From assembly GCA_028023455.1 (NCBI GenBank), contig JAQFVV010012669.1, positions 1,182,501-1,246,500 on the forward strand: a stretch of DNA of 64,000 nt, written 5' to 3'. Shown here piece after piece: positions 13,801 through 25,800 of this stretch (the first letter of the stretch is position 1; the number at the start of each line of letters is the position of its first letter). Both the position numbers and the translations under genes were made by a program. The DNA comes from Epiperipatus broadwayi (Eukaryota; Onychophora; Udeonychophora; Euonychophora; Peripatidae). The notes beneath the pieces are model-generated. The model was not told the DNA's origin and did not search any database. It saw only the letters and a program-made list of their open reading frames with translations.

Positions 13801-16800
13801 ATGAAAAGAAAAATTAGTTTTCTTTACAGAAAACAGATTTAATCTAATTTCCTATCTGAATAATACTTAAGTCAACTATTTTTTTAGATGTGTTAGTTAA
13901 AATAGGGTAAATTCATTGTCTATCAAGACTACATCTAGACAAATTATTACAACATATATCATTTCATCATTGATATTAGACATAGATTTTTATATCAATC
14001 CTCATTTGATAGTCTTTCAATGAATATTATCTGCAATAGTGTCATAGTTAGAAATCTGACAAATATAGGCATATCATCAATGTTGACTTTTAAACAATCC
14101 AGATACTAGAAGTTGTTTCAGATATAATTTCTGAACAATTTTATTTTGGTAGAAAAGAATATTTTTTCTCCCTATAAATCTGTTAATTTTTATCATTTGA
14201 TTAATGATGTTACATCTTTTCAGATAATGCTGCATTTCTACTTCTAAAATAACAATTCAGATATTATTGTCATATAAATATGTATCAAATAAATAAAATT
14301 CATTTACTTTAATAACAGCCTTATTTATAATATTCTGTAAGTCAGATATCATCAGTAAATTATTTTCTCTTGACCATCAGAGCAACTCAAATCTTACTAC
14401 TAGTTAATTCAGGTGAAAAAATGTATAGTTTTTGAATAATTGACAATTTCTTATAATCTATTTTTATTTTTTCATTGATGATTTGAGCTATCTATTTGAT
14501 AGGTTGCCTGCCTCTTTCTATCTTTTTCTAATTAAATTGAGAATAATAAATCTAAAGCTTTCAGTTTGTTTTTATATTTGTTCATAATACATCTTTTTTT
14601 TTTTTTTACAATATTTTTCAACCATATTCTTAGTCTTCTTTTCTGAATAGTTGAATATTGTTATTCAGTCTTGCTGTGAATTGATTATTCTATTTGCTTT
14701 CACAATATTTTAATATCTACTATCTTCTAAAAAATTATTTGTTATCCTAACATTAAGGCTTAGAAATTTTCTATGATCATTTCATTATAATTGTCAGTTA
14801 TTCATAAATTATACTATGTTTTGTACTTTTATAATCATGGCATCCTCACCATCACTTTTTATAACAATCTATTTTTTTCTTTTAAACTAAATTATTAGTA
14901 TATTCATTGTGGTATACTTATACTACTAACTTTTATCGCATTGTGTTATTTTTATTGCTATTAGCTTCAACAATCAATTTATCATCATTATCTGGAATAT
15001 GTAAGTCTTTTCAGTTCTTTTATAAAATAGGAAGAGAGACATTGGCTTTGATCTTTTTTAGAATTTGGGTAATTTGTTTGATATCTTTTGTACATTCTTG
15101 ATTTTTTTCTCATATTTAGTGGGCAATGATTTTAAGAAATCTTAGCGATCTTTTAATTGCAAATAACCCCCTAAGAATGAAATTATTCAGTTCTGTTAGA
15201 TTGTTAGTGGGTGGATTTGCCTTTAATTACATTTTTAATCTGGCAGAATATCATTTAATTTTATATTAAAAATCAAACTTTTTAATTCCAATTATTTATA
15301 TAAAAGCATACTTATAAGCAACTCATTTGTTCTGTTTGTTGCTTATGAGGTGCAAAAAGTGGAAAGATTTTTCTTCATGTTTATAATAGATATTCTTTAA
15401 TAGTTATGTAGATGTTGGTTGTATAGATGATTCTTCATAAAGAAAAATAACTTTTTGATTCAAATATTGCTTCTACTGAGGAAGAAACTGTTACTGTTAT
15501 TGACACTCTCTTAAAAAGTAAATTTTAATATGAAGATAATATTTCATCTGAAATTCTAAAAAGAATAAAGAACTTATATGACATCTTTGTTGTTCAGTAT
15601 TAAAATATTGTTAGCATTCTTCACATTATGTACACATTGTTGAAAGTGATTACAAAAACTTTCTGAATAAATTCTTTGGAAGGCACTATATGGATTCTAT
15701 CTTTGACCTGTCTTTTATCAACAACCCCTAGAAAATTTAAAAGGAATTATGTTAAATAATTGCTTGTGATTTTATTTTTTTTGCTATTGAAAAATTTTAT
15801 TTGCATTTTTAATAAAGTTTCTGTAGATTTAAATCGAGGACTTTTATTTTTGTTGAAACCAAAAATTAAATTTAAATAATCATATGTAATTTGAATTTTA
15901 AATCCAATTTTATCTTTTTTTTCTTGTAGTTATATATTGTATTTAATTTTTTATTTTATTTAGGTAGCTTAATTTCTAAGAAATCAACTGAAGCTCTTGA
16001 TGGAGCACCTTTTGTTGTGGGAACAAGTACTCTTCTACACCAGTTTCATTCAGACAATATGAACAAATTTATTGGTTTTGTTGGGCAATATGTACGCTCC
16101 ATGGTAGATGCCACTGCTGGGTATTTACACTTTTTTTTTTTTTCACTTTAATAAGTAATATTTTCTTATTATTTTAACAAGAGTTTTCTCTTTTCCATCA
16201 TCTATTGTTATATTGAATTATTTAAGGATTATTAGATGATAGTGCAATTTCATTTTTTATCTTTAGATTTGATTTTGGCTTTTGTTTTTATTGAAAACAT
16301 GGAATACAAAACTAGATCCAATGCAGCTATGCATCTGATAGTCACCATTAACTCCTTTTTTACTGTCATTCTTTTAGTTTGAAATTAAAAAAAAAAAAAA
16401 ACTAACATTTTAAATCTAAGCTTGATCTGATTGTGTAGTTGTACAGATCTGAGAGTCAAGTGGCATGTTGATTTTAATATTCATAGCCTGGAGAAAAGAT
16501 GCCTATAGTGACAATAGAACTGAGGCTATTAAAATTTATTGATACTAGTGTGGGGTTAGATTTAACCAATTAAACAATCAGGTCGACTTAGGTAATTTTA
16601 GGATGTATAATTTCCTGCTAAACACTTAACAGTAAAAAGAAATTAAAGATGGCTACTAGATGCATGCCTGTATTGATTCTATTTTTGAATCAATTAATAA
16701 AAGTGAAATTCTGAAACTGGTCTATTAATAGGGATTAAAATTATTATACTACCATTTAGTAATTATTGTTAGTTCAGGCTTACAGTAGGTGTAGCTAGAA

Positions 16801-19800
16801 TACAGAGAGGAAAAATGCTTATATTAATATAGAAACTTTGACAGTTTAGTGATATTCTATTTCTGTTTATTCCACTATATTTTTTTTTTAGGTTTAAATA
16901 TTATATGGAACAAATATTCTGGAATTTGAAATAAGCATATACTTTAGACATATGAAAACAACTTGCAATTTTTAAAAAAATTTAGTATCACTATAGTTTT
17001 TAATATTTCAACTTTTCTTCAACAGAATCATGATTGTGAAACTATTGTATTTCCTAGAGAAAATATTCAGGTTACTGCTATATAGGCTAATGTTGTATAA
17101 TTGGTTAAATTCTAAAATAGAAATCATTTTGGATAATTTTATCTTATCAGTAATTCACCAAATTTTGTATTAAATCTTTTTAATTGAACTGTAATTTTAG
17201 TTGGTGTTTGTTATGAAATAGCAAGAAAGTTTTTTGTAGAAAGATGATGAACTATAGTATTTTGGGTATTGGATCATTATACTATGGCTAGATAAATTAT
17301 TGCCTTAAATTTTTAGATATGCATCATTTTATAAATTGAATTCACAAACACTCTAAAACATTCACATTTTTAGAACAGTATACTTCATTAATGCTTTTTT
17401 AACTATATGGTGGTGCTAAAGCTAAAATTATGATCTGCTTAAATCATACTTCATATCTATATGTATGTTTGGAAGAAAGAACATCACATTTACAATGAGC
17501 CTGGATATTATCCTTTTTACAAATGGTGCTACTTTTCTAGTCCACTTTATGATTATTACTGCATCTAGATTTTGAACCATGCCCAATCTATTTTTCCCAG
17601 TCTACATACAAGAAATTAATATAGCCTTTAAAAGGAACAGATTAATTTGAAGATTTTCTTTCTACAAAAAGCATATAATACTGACAAATATTTTCATATG
17701 CTAAATTTCATGATATGATTTGTTTTTGTTCACCTTTAATATATGGGACTAATTCCAATTATCTTTCCATAATAAATCAAAATGTCTAAATCTTATTGAA
17801 TGAGGAAAATTATTTGGTCTTTTGCAAAAGGAAATCTTTATTAATTGCACCTATTTATATTTATCCACAATGCAATTGTTCACAGTTAATAAAGACTTAA
17901 ATTTTTAGAAATTAACTATCTTTAGAGAAATTTTTTTGTGTGAAAATTATGATAATGTCTGCACATATCTTAATTTTGATAAATTAAATGCTAAATATAA
18001 GGTCTGCAGAGTACAAGAGATTTCTTTATTGGGAAATAGACAATCATTTTTGGTGTTATATATGACTTAATTGATAAGACACAGAATATAGATCATAATT
18101 TATAAAGTATGACACTTGTTATTATATATACTTATAGTTATTTAATTTACTGTATGGAAATGAAATTTGGACATCCTATCAGTGCAATGTAAAGATATTT
18201 AAAAAGTTTCATTTAACAAGGCTTCATAAAATTTAAAAAATACAATAGCAAGATTGTAAAATTAATTAATGTTTTTCAGCTTGCTAGATGTGATACTATT
18301 GAATTGATTGTTGTAAAATCATATCTTTATTGAATTGGACATATTAAAACAAATGAACAGTGTAAGATTTTCTAAAAAGCTATTTTATGGTGAACTTTAG
18401 CATTGGTTTGATAGAAGAGGTAAAGCCTGTCTATCTCAAAGAAATTCTAAAGAAATGCAATGACAATGTATCCATTGGAAGAAATGGCCAAGAATAGAAT
18501 TCATTAAAGAGCTAGAATTAGACATAGTATTGAAATGTTTCAGAAAGAAAAGTTTTATGCTCAGGAAACTAAAAGACAACATCATAAAATATCACATAAA
18601 CAGAAAAATGGATCAACATGTTCTATATGTGAATGTATTTGTGATTTATAAATTGGTTTGTATAGTCATCGCAAAATTTATTTCTAGTTTTTTTTTTCCC
18701 CCACACACTCTTAATCTTTTTTTTTTAGAGTTGGAATAGCCATATGAATGACTGTTTATTACCATATTAAATAAAAATGATTTTTTTTATTTAAACAAAA
18801 TAATAATAATGTAAAAATTCTAATAAAGAAAACTGTTCACTATTTTTATGAACATGTAAGTCTCATAGCATCAGTATATAATAACTAGAACATGAACATC
18901 CATACAGATATAAGGCTATATGTGTATGTAATCATAAAAAATAATTGGCTGAAGAGAATAAATTCAAGAAAAAAGTTTATACAATATTTTAACTTAAAGA
19001 TAGCTGATGATTAATAGACAGGTAATATGGATAGCTGTTATTATGAGATATATACATATAATACATAAGGTACTCAAATTAAAAAGGTTTATAATGGATT
19101 AATCAAATATTAAAAAATAAAAAAATAGGAAAATAATTAATTGGATTGAAATTGGACATTATCCCCTTTTATGTTTATTATGATAATGACTTTTTTTTGC
19201 TTCTTGTATTTTTATTGAATAAGGATTATTTATTAAAAGGTGAAATGTATTTGGTGTTATGCAATGCTTAGTGTTAAAAATAAAAAAATAAAATTATCTT
19301 TATAAAAGAAGTATTTAAACTGATTCAGTCATGTTCAGAAAATAGTAGAATGTATAGGAGTATAAAATTGCTGAAAAATAATCACTACTTTTAAATGATA
19401 AAATCATTATAGAATTCACAAAGATATTAAAAAAAAAGAAATTCTATTCTTTTTTTGTAATATAGATTATAATATTAATTTGCATTTGTTACATTTTCTT
19501 CTGATATTTTTTAAATTTTTAGTGGAACAAAAACTGGAGAACTACCCTCAGAAGTTGTGAACGTTTTAGTTTTTCTTGATGATTTTATATACTACAATCA
19601 GCTGTCAAGAAAGGTAAAGTGTGTGTGTATATATATTACAACTTGATTTACAAGTATCAAAGTTTCTACTCTCAGAACTTTGACACTATTCACTTTAGAT
19701 AAGCACATTAATGATGATTACTAATCATTTAATTAGACTAGACATCATATCATTGCTAGCCCATAATATGTAAGCTTTAAACCCAATTAAAGATTAATAT

Positions 19801-22800
19801 GTCTGTTTTTTAAACAAACATAAACAATCCACCATCATCTTTTTCATGTGTAATATCTTTTTAGATATATAAATAGCCACTCCACCAACATTTTTGAAAC
19901 ATATCATCCTAATGTCTTCATATTTATGTTTCAAGAATGTGTGATGGAGTGGATTTTTAGTTACATCTTAAAATATATACATATATAATATTTTGGAATG
20001 ATGTCTTTCCAAGCGCTATTCCATGGAGATGCTTTGTTCATTTCACATAATTTATATTCACATTTAGATTCAGTAAGTTTTCATTTTAATGTCCTTGTAA
20101 ACGTGATCTTCAATTTGAATAAGTCTTCATCAAATCAAATGGTTTTTGCCACTTATTCTGAAGAAGCCCAAATGAAATACTTTGTTCTCTTATTGTTAGC
20201 AAAAACTTTATAAAATTGAAAATAAAAAGTGAACGAACAGCATTGTTGACATTGATAATGTATTGGACAATTTACAAAAAAGAGTTAAAATAATGATATA
20301 ACAAAATATAATTGTGAATTAGCAAGAAAAGCTTTAGAAGAGAATGAAAATACTAAAAGTATTAAAAACATCTTAGTAAGAAATTCTGCAATAAGAAAAA
20401 AAATAATAATACTATTACTAAAAAGAGGTGACATCATGAAATGTATGTTTATAAAGAAATATATAGCAATAAAGAACAAGAAAAAATATCCCTACAATTG
20501 CTACATTTTTTGAATTGCCTAAATATTTTAAATGAAGAAGTGAGACATGCAATCAAATTTATGATCCATTGCAGGTTGAAAATCTCTCCAAGTTAATCCA
20601 GTTTCTCTAATCCATAATTTCTTTTTCTCATATCACACCAACAAACTTCTTTATTTCATCCATTCATTTTACATGTGGTTTCTTTTTAGGTTTTTTATAC
20701 TCTCTGGGATTTACTTTAAAACTTTCAACTGTCTATACATTCTAGCAACATGTTCAGCCCAGCTCCTTTTCAATCTTTTAATTCTTTCAATGATGTTTGT
20801 TTGTTCTTTCATTCATGTATTTCATTTTCTTGTTACTTCTAGCATATATCCCTCCAAGCTTCATTGACTTATCTGAACAAAAGCATATATCTTTCCATAC
20901 TAAATTAATTTCATCCATTGTGTTTCCACCTGTTTTAATAATCTGACCAAACTATTTATAATTGTTAACTTCTGGTTCATGTTAATCAATCATTATTTTT
21001 TTTCGAGAAAAATCCATAGAATATTATTTTAGTCTTTTAACATTTATCTTCTTTCCTATTTTCTTACTTTTATCTGATAACTATTTCATTATTTGCTGAA
21101 GCATTATTTATAAAAACAATCACATCATGTGAAAAATCTAGATGACTTAAGTGTTCTCTTTTTACTTTTACTCTCTTATCTTTCTATTTTAATCCACCAA
21201 ACTGTTGCAAAAAGTTTTTGTGATATGGAATCACAATATAGTATACCCTTTTCAATGTTAATCTTCTTAGAAGCACTATGTAATTTAATCACTGCTGTCA
21301 GATTTTTATTAATATTTTTTAGAATATGACAATATCCAATACTTATAGAATCAAAAGCCTTTAACTACAAATCCAAAGCAAAATGGTGTCATATTCATTT
21401 GTCTTTTCTATAACTTCTCTCAATACTTGGATGTGATCCAATGTGCTAAAAGCACTTTTACATCTAGCTGGTTCTTTAAGTTAGTTAGAACCCAAAGTTC
21501 ACTGAAAATAAATTCTAATTATTTTAGTAAAAGATTTTGTATAGAATTGATAGGTGTGTAGAATATCTAATATCTCTGTAATTATTTTTTTTAAATTTTA
21601 ATATTAATAATTTCTACTGCCTTTTTCCAATCATCTTGTAATATTTTTATTATTTCGACATTGGCTACAATTATGCTACTTCTTCATTTGCTTTTTTTAA
21701 AATGTCAACAATAATTCCAGCATTTCTTAAGCTTTTCACTTCTTCATAGATTTAATTTAATGTGTCTCCTTTTCATTTAAACTAACGGTAGTAAAGTGCT
21801 TAGATAATTTAGTATTATATGGTTCATTTAAACTAATTAGCAATTTAAAAAAATATAGAAATTGTAATGAATACTTTGTTTTTTTTTTAACTATTATTAT
21901 ATTATATTGTGATGATCGCACATACTGTGATCACACATATAGATATTTAACATTAAAATAATATTAAATATTGTGTTTTGGAATACTAGCAAAAGAATTT
22001 AAATTTATGAAGAAATAATGTTTTAATTAATAAAAGAGAGGGAATTAGAATCAAAAAGTCAAGATTTTGAAAAATAAAAAATAATTAAAGTTAGAAATAT
22101 TGAAATTGTATATTAGTAAAATTAATAGTGATAAAGAAATATAAATGAAATATGAACTAAAATATGATTTAGAAGAAAAGGTAATGTTTGAATGGTTTAA
22201 GCCAGAGTAAAATAGAAATTTAAAACATGACCGAAAGATAAGGATCTGTGTCATAAAAGTACACATTTGACGATAAACGAAATGTGTGTATGGAGTATGT
22301 ATGAAGTATGATAAAGACAACAATAATTAATGCTTGTAAAAATAGAAAAAAAAACATTTTATTAAAAATCTGTTTAATTAAAAAGAGAAAAAAAAAAGAA
22401 ATAAGAAATAAATGTACAGAGTGCTACAAAATTATGTAAAAGTAAATCTATAGAAATGGCCGAAGGCATAGTAAGAAAAGAAAGGTGTTTATAAAAGCTA
22501 AAAACAAAGGATCGAAAGAATAAAGGACTGGAATTTTTTAATTAAAAATTATGAGTAGAGTTAAAGACTTCTTGTCGAGACGTTGGTGGAAACACTGCTC
22601 CGATAATAAGCAGCCATAATTAAGAGAAACGCAAACTTAAGAATCTTTTAAAGTTTTAGAAAGAAAACAAACAAGAGAAAACCCAGAAACGTAGTGGAAA
22701 GACTCCAACATAATAACGGATAATTAAATGAACAAGATATGATTTCTAACATCGGTGACTCATCGAGAATGGCTGGCTAAGGGCCGTCGTGATCATTGGC

Positions 22801-25800
22801 CGATTCAAACTCCCCATGCTCTAAAGGTTCCCGTCTACATGTAACAACTGCCGACATAGCACCTGTCGGAGGGTTCGTTTTGCCTTGTCCTTGATGTCCT
22901 AAATACGGAGGAGTTCCCACAACCAAAATCTAACCTAAGAGCAACCGTTCCCTGCTAAAGAAGTGGAGAAATTCCACGTGGCAGTCAGCAAGACTTCAAG
23001 TTGCTTCAAAAACTCAATAAACCTAGGTAAAATATCTATACTACATTTTATATTTACATGTGCACATACCTTTAATTTAGACAATGGCCAAATTCTTACT
23101 TTGAATGATAGACATTCTTTAACTTGTTTTATATATACACGGAGTGAACGATTATAAATGTACAATCATTTATAGGATCTTTTTATTTTGTTTTTATTCA
23201 TAGCATTATAGCATATAATCTATTTTTATTGTGTGTAAATGATTTAAAGTATTTCTTTCATTGTTTTAATTAATTGTATTAAATATTTCTTATTGATTTA
23301 AATCTGTTTCGTCTCGTTCTTCACCACTCCAAACAGTAATATATTCGTAGGGGTTGGGGGATAATTATAATTCCTTGTGGGCATTGAATTAACATGTGAG
23401 GCTGGTGGTGCAGTATTTTGATCCCATTAAAATTTATAAATATCCAAGCGCTGTAACTCTTCAAATCTTACAGCAGTCAAGAGATAGATGACCGGGAAAG
23501 ATAACCTGGGGCTATACCCATATAGTTACAGGTTCGGTCAAGTACGGATATTTATGTCCGTATGTTCTCTGTGCTTGCGGTAGTGGGAGATGGACGATCT
23601 TGAATTTTAAGAATTCCCCATTATACATAAATAAAAGGGAAGTTAAGCTTTCGATCGTCGTGTTCCCGTTACAATATATTTTTATAAACTCTTCCAGCAC
23701 ATTTCATATTGTCATCTCTTTTTTTTATTATAATAGTTTTACTTTTTTCTTTATTTCACTATCTCCTTTTATTGCTGAAATAATTTTCTAATACCAAAAT
23801 AATATAGACTTTTACGTCTTTTTATTTTCTTTTACAACTTTCTTTATTAATTCCCACTTACATTTTATTTCTTATTAATTCATATGCCTTCATAGTAAAA
23901 TATTTACAACATAAATTACTGCTTTTTTTTTTTTTGTACCACCTATCTTTCTTATAGTTCTTAATAGAGTATCAATTATTTTCTTCTTGATTTCATTTAA
24001 GTCTGAACTATCCTCAAAATCTGTTAATATTTAAAAATTATTTTCAAGTTCTAATTACAATTCATTGGAATATTTCTGAAGATTAGGAATATCAACTTAT
24101 AATATTTTTCTTATTAATTAATAATCACTTTCTGTATTGAACCTATAAAGATTTTAATCTTGAAAAATATATTTTTCTTTTAGGCAAAATATAATCCAAT
24201 TCTGATGTATCTTTATTTCTATTTCCATTTAACATTTTTCTCAAAGAAAGTATTCATAATATAGAATTTTTCTGCAAACTCCACAAATTCTGTATCTTCA
24301 CTAGTTTCTACCATCATAACCAAATTTAAAACATGCAAAACTCTCCATACAGTAATATCCCTCAGTGCAAACCAGAATAATCAGGGGATACCAGAAGGCT
24401 TGTGCATAAAATCCATATCTAGTGGCTACTCATCCAATATCCCCAGACTAGTTTCTAGCTTGTGGTTTTCATCAGTGAGGAACCTTGGATCTGAGAGCAC
24501 TGCACCTAGATCTTAGGATCTAATACCTCTCCAGCAACCACCTTTTATCTCTACTTAACTACAAAACTATGAGCATAAAATTGAAAACACAATATTTTCA
24601 ATCCAAGCTCATAAGTTTATATAGTCATATAGATCTGAACTCAGTTCGGTACCCACACATTTTGGTGTCTTTGGTTCTATAATAACCATAGCCACCACTA
24701 TTCTATTAGGCAGGATTGGTATTAACCCACTAAACATCACTATTTCTTGTGCTTGCTCATAACTGTTATTAAGACAGGCAAAACCCTCCATACAGTAGTG
24801 TTACTACTCACTGATGAAAGCCACAAGCTAGAAACTAATCTGGAGATATTGGATGAGTAGGCATTAGATATGGATTTTATGCACAAGCCTTCTGGCATCC
24901 ATTGATTACTCTGGCTTGCACTGAGTGGCACTACTTTATGGAGAGTTTTGCCTGTTTTAATAACAGTTATGAACAAGCATAAGGAATGGTGATCATGCGA
25001 TGTTTAGTGGTTTAATAACCAAATAATATTTTCATCTTTTATTATTTTACCAATTCTAGCATTAAAATCTCCATGATAATTTTAAAATGGTATTTGCTCA
25101 GATTAAAAGCATTTTGTGTGCTTATACAAAAATCCTCTATTTCTGTATCACACTAATTTGTTGCAGCATAAATATGAAATATTTCATTTGGTATCATTAA
25201 TTGAATAACTAAATTTGCTACTTTATCTGATATATTATCCAATTTCCACAATGATACAATGTTGCTTTTCCACTTTTTATTTGCAATAAATCTCACATCA
25301 CTTGTTGCTCCAATATTTGTTTCTAGTAAAGTACATGTCCACTTTTTAAATCGATTATCTCTTCATCTGATAGGTGTATATACATATGAATATGTTAAGA
25401 TATTTGTACTTATATACATACATATTTGAATTTTATAATATGTGGAATTATCTGTTTGGATTTTTATATGATAAAAATCAGTCAAATGTTAATAGATAGT
25501 AATTAATGATAATGATAAACTTTTAGACACTTTCTGCATTCAAAATGCAATCTCTTGATATATATATAAAGATTAAATTCCTACAATATTTCTTTACGGT
25601 ATAAGGAAATAAAGTTTACAACCTTTCACAATTTCTTATAAATAATACGGTTCCATCGTTCAGTCAGATGATATAAATTTATAATTTTTTAATAGATGGA
25701 AATGTTTGAATTTTTTAATATGTGGAAATATCTGTTTGAATTTTCATGATAAAAATTATTGTCAGATGTTAATAGACAATAATTAATGAAAATAGCAAAC

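Larger units (their letters stand above)
10772..15963 (+). other. WASHC5 intron, 5.2 kb
   Basis: GTAAGT...TTTAG. It contains a tRNA-like SINE candidate (12380-12545) and a pair of diverged direct repeats (about 13055-13215 and 14758-14945). Nothing else is recognisable. Confidence 0.75.

Noticed and set aside
22051-22323. 90-codon minus-strand frame
   Set aside because: A hydrophobic low-complexity product of an A-rich stretch; no similarity or gene context.
22560-23000. rRNA fragment
   Set aside because: GC-richer text such as GGCTGGCTAAGGGCCGTCG looked rRNA-like, but I could not align it to any conserved small- or large-subunit segment.
24609-24976. Minus-strand open frames at 24609-24791 and 24740-24976, and 54923-55108 on plus
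   Set aside because: All lie inside the palindromic elements A and B and are by-products of their sequence, with no protein family recognised.
24326-25014. Calling a functional hammerhead ribozyme in the composite core
   Set aside because: The CTGATGA and GAAAC boxes are there, but I could not place the U-H cleavage site between well-paired stems III and I, and A-A mismatches flank the short stem II. Kept only as a motif observation.
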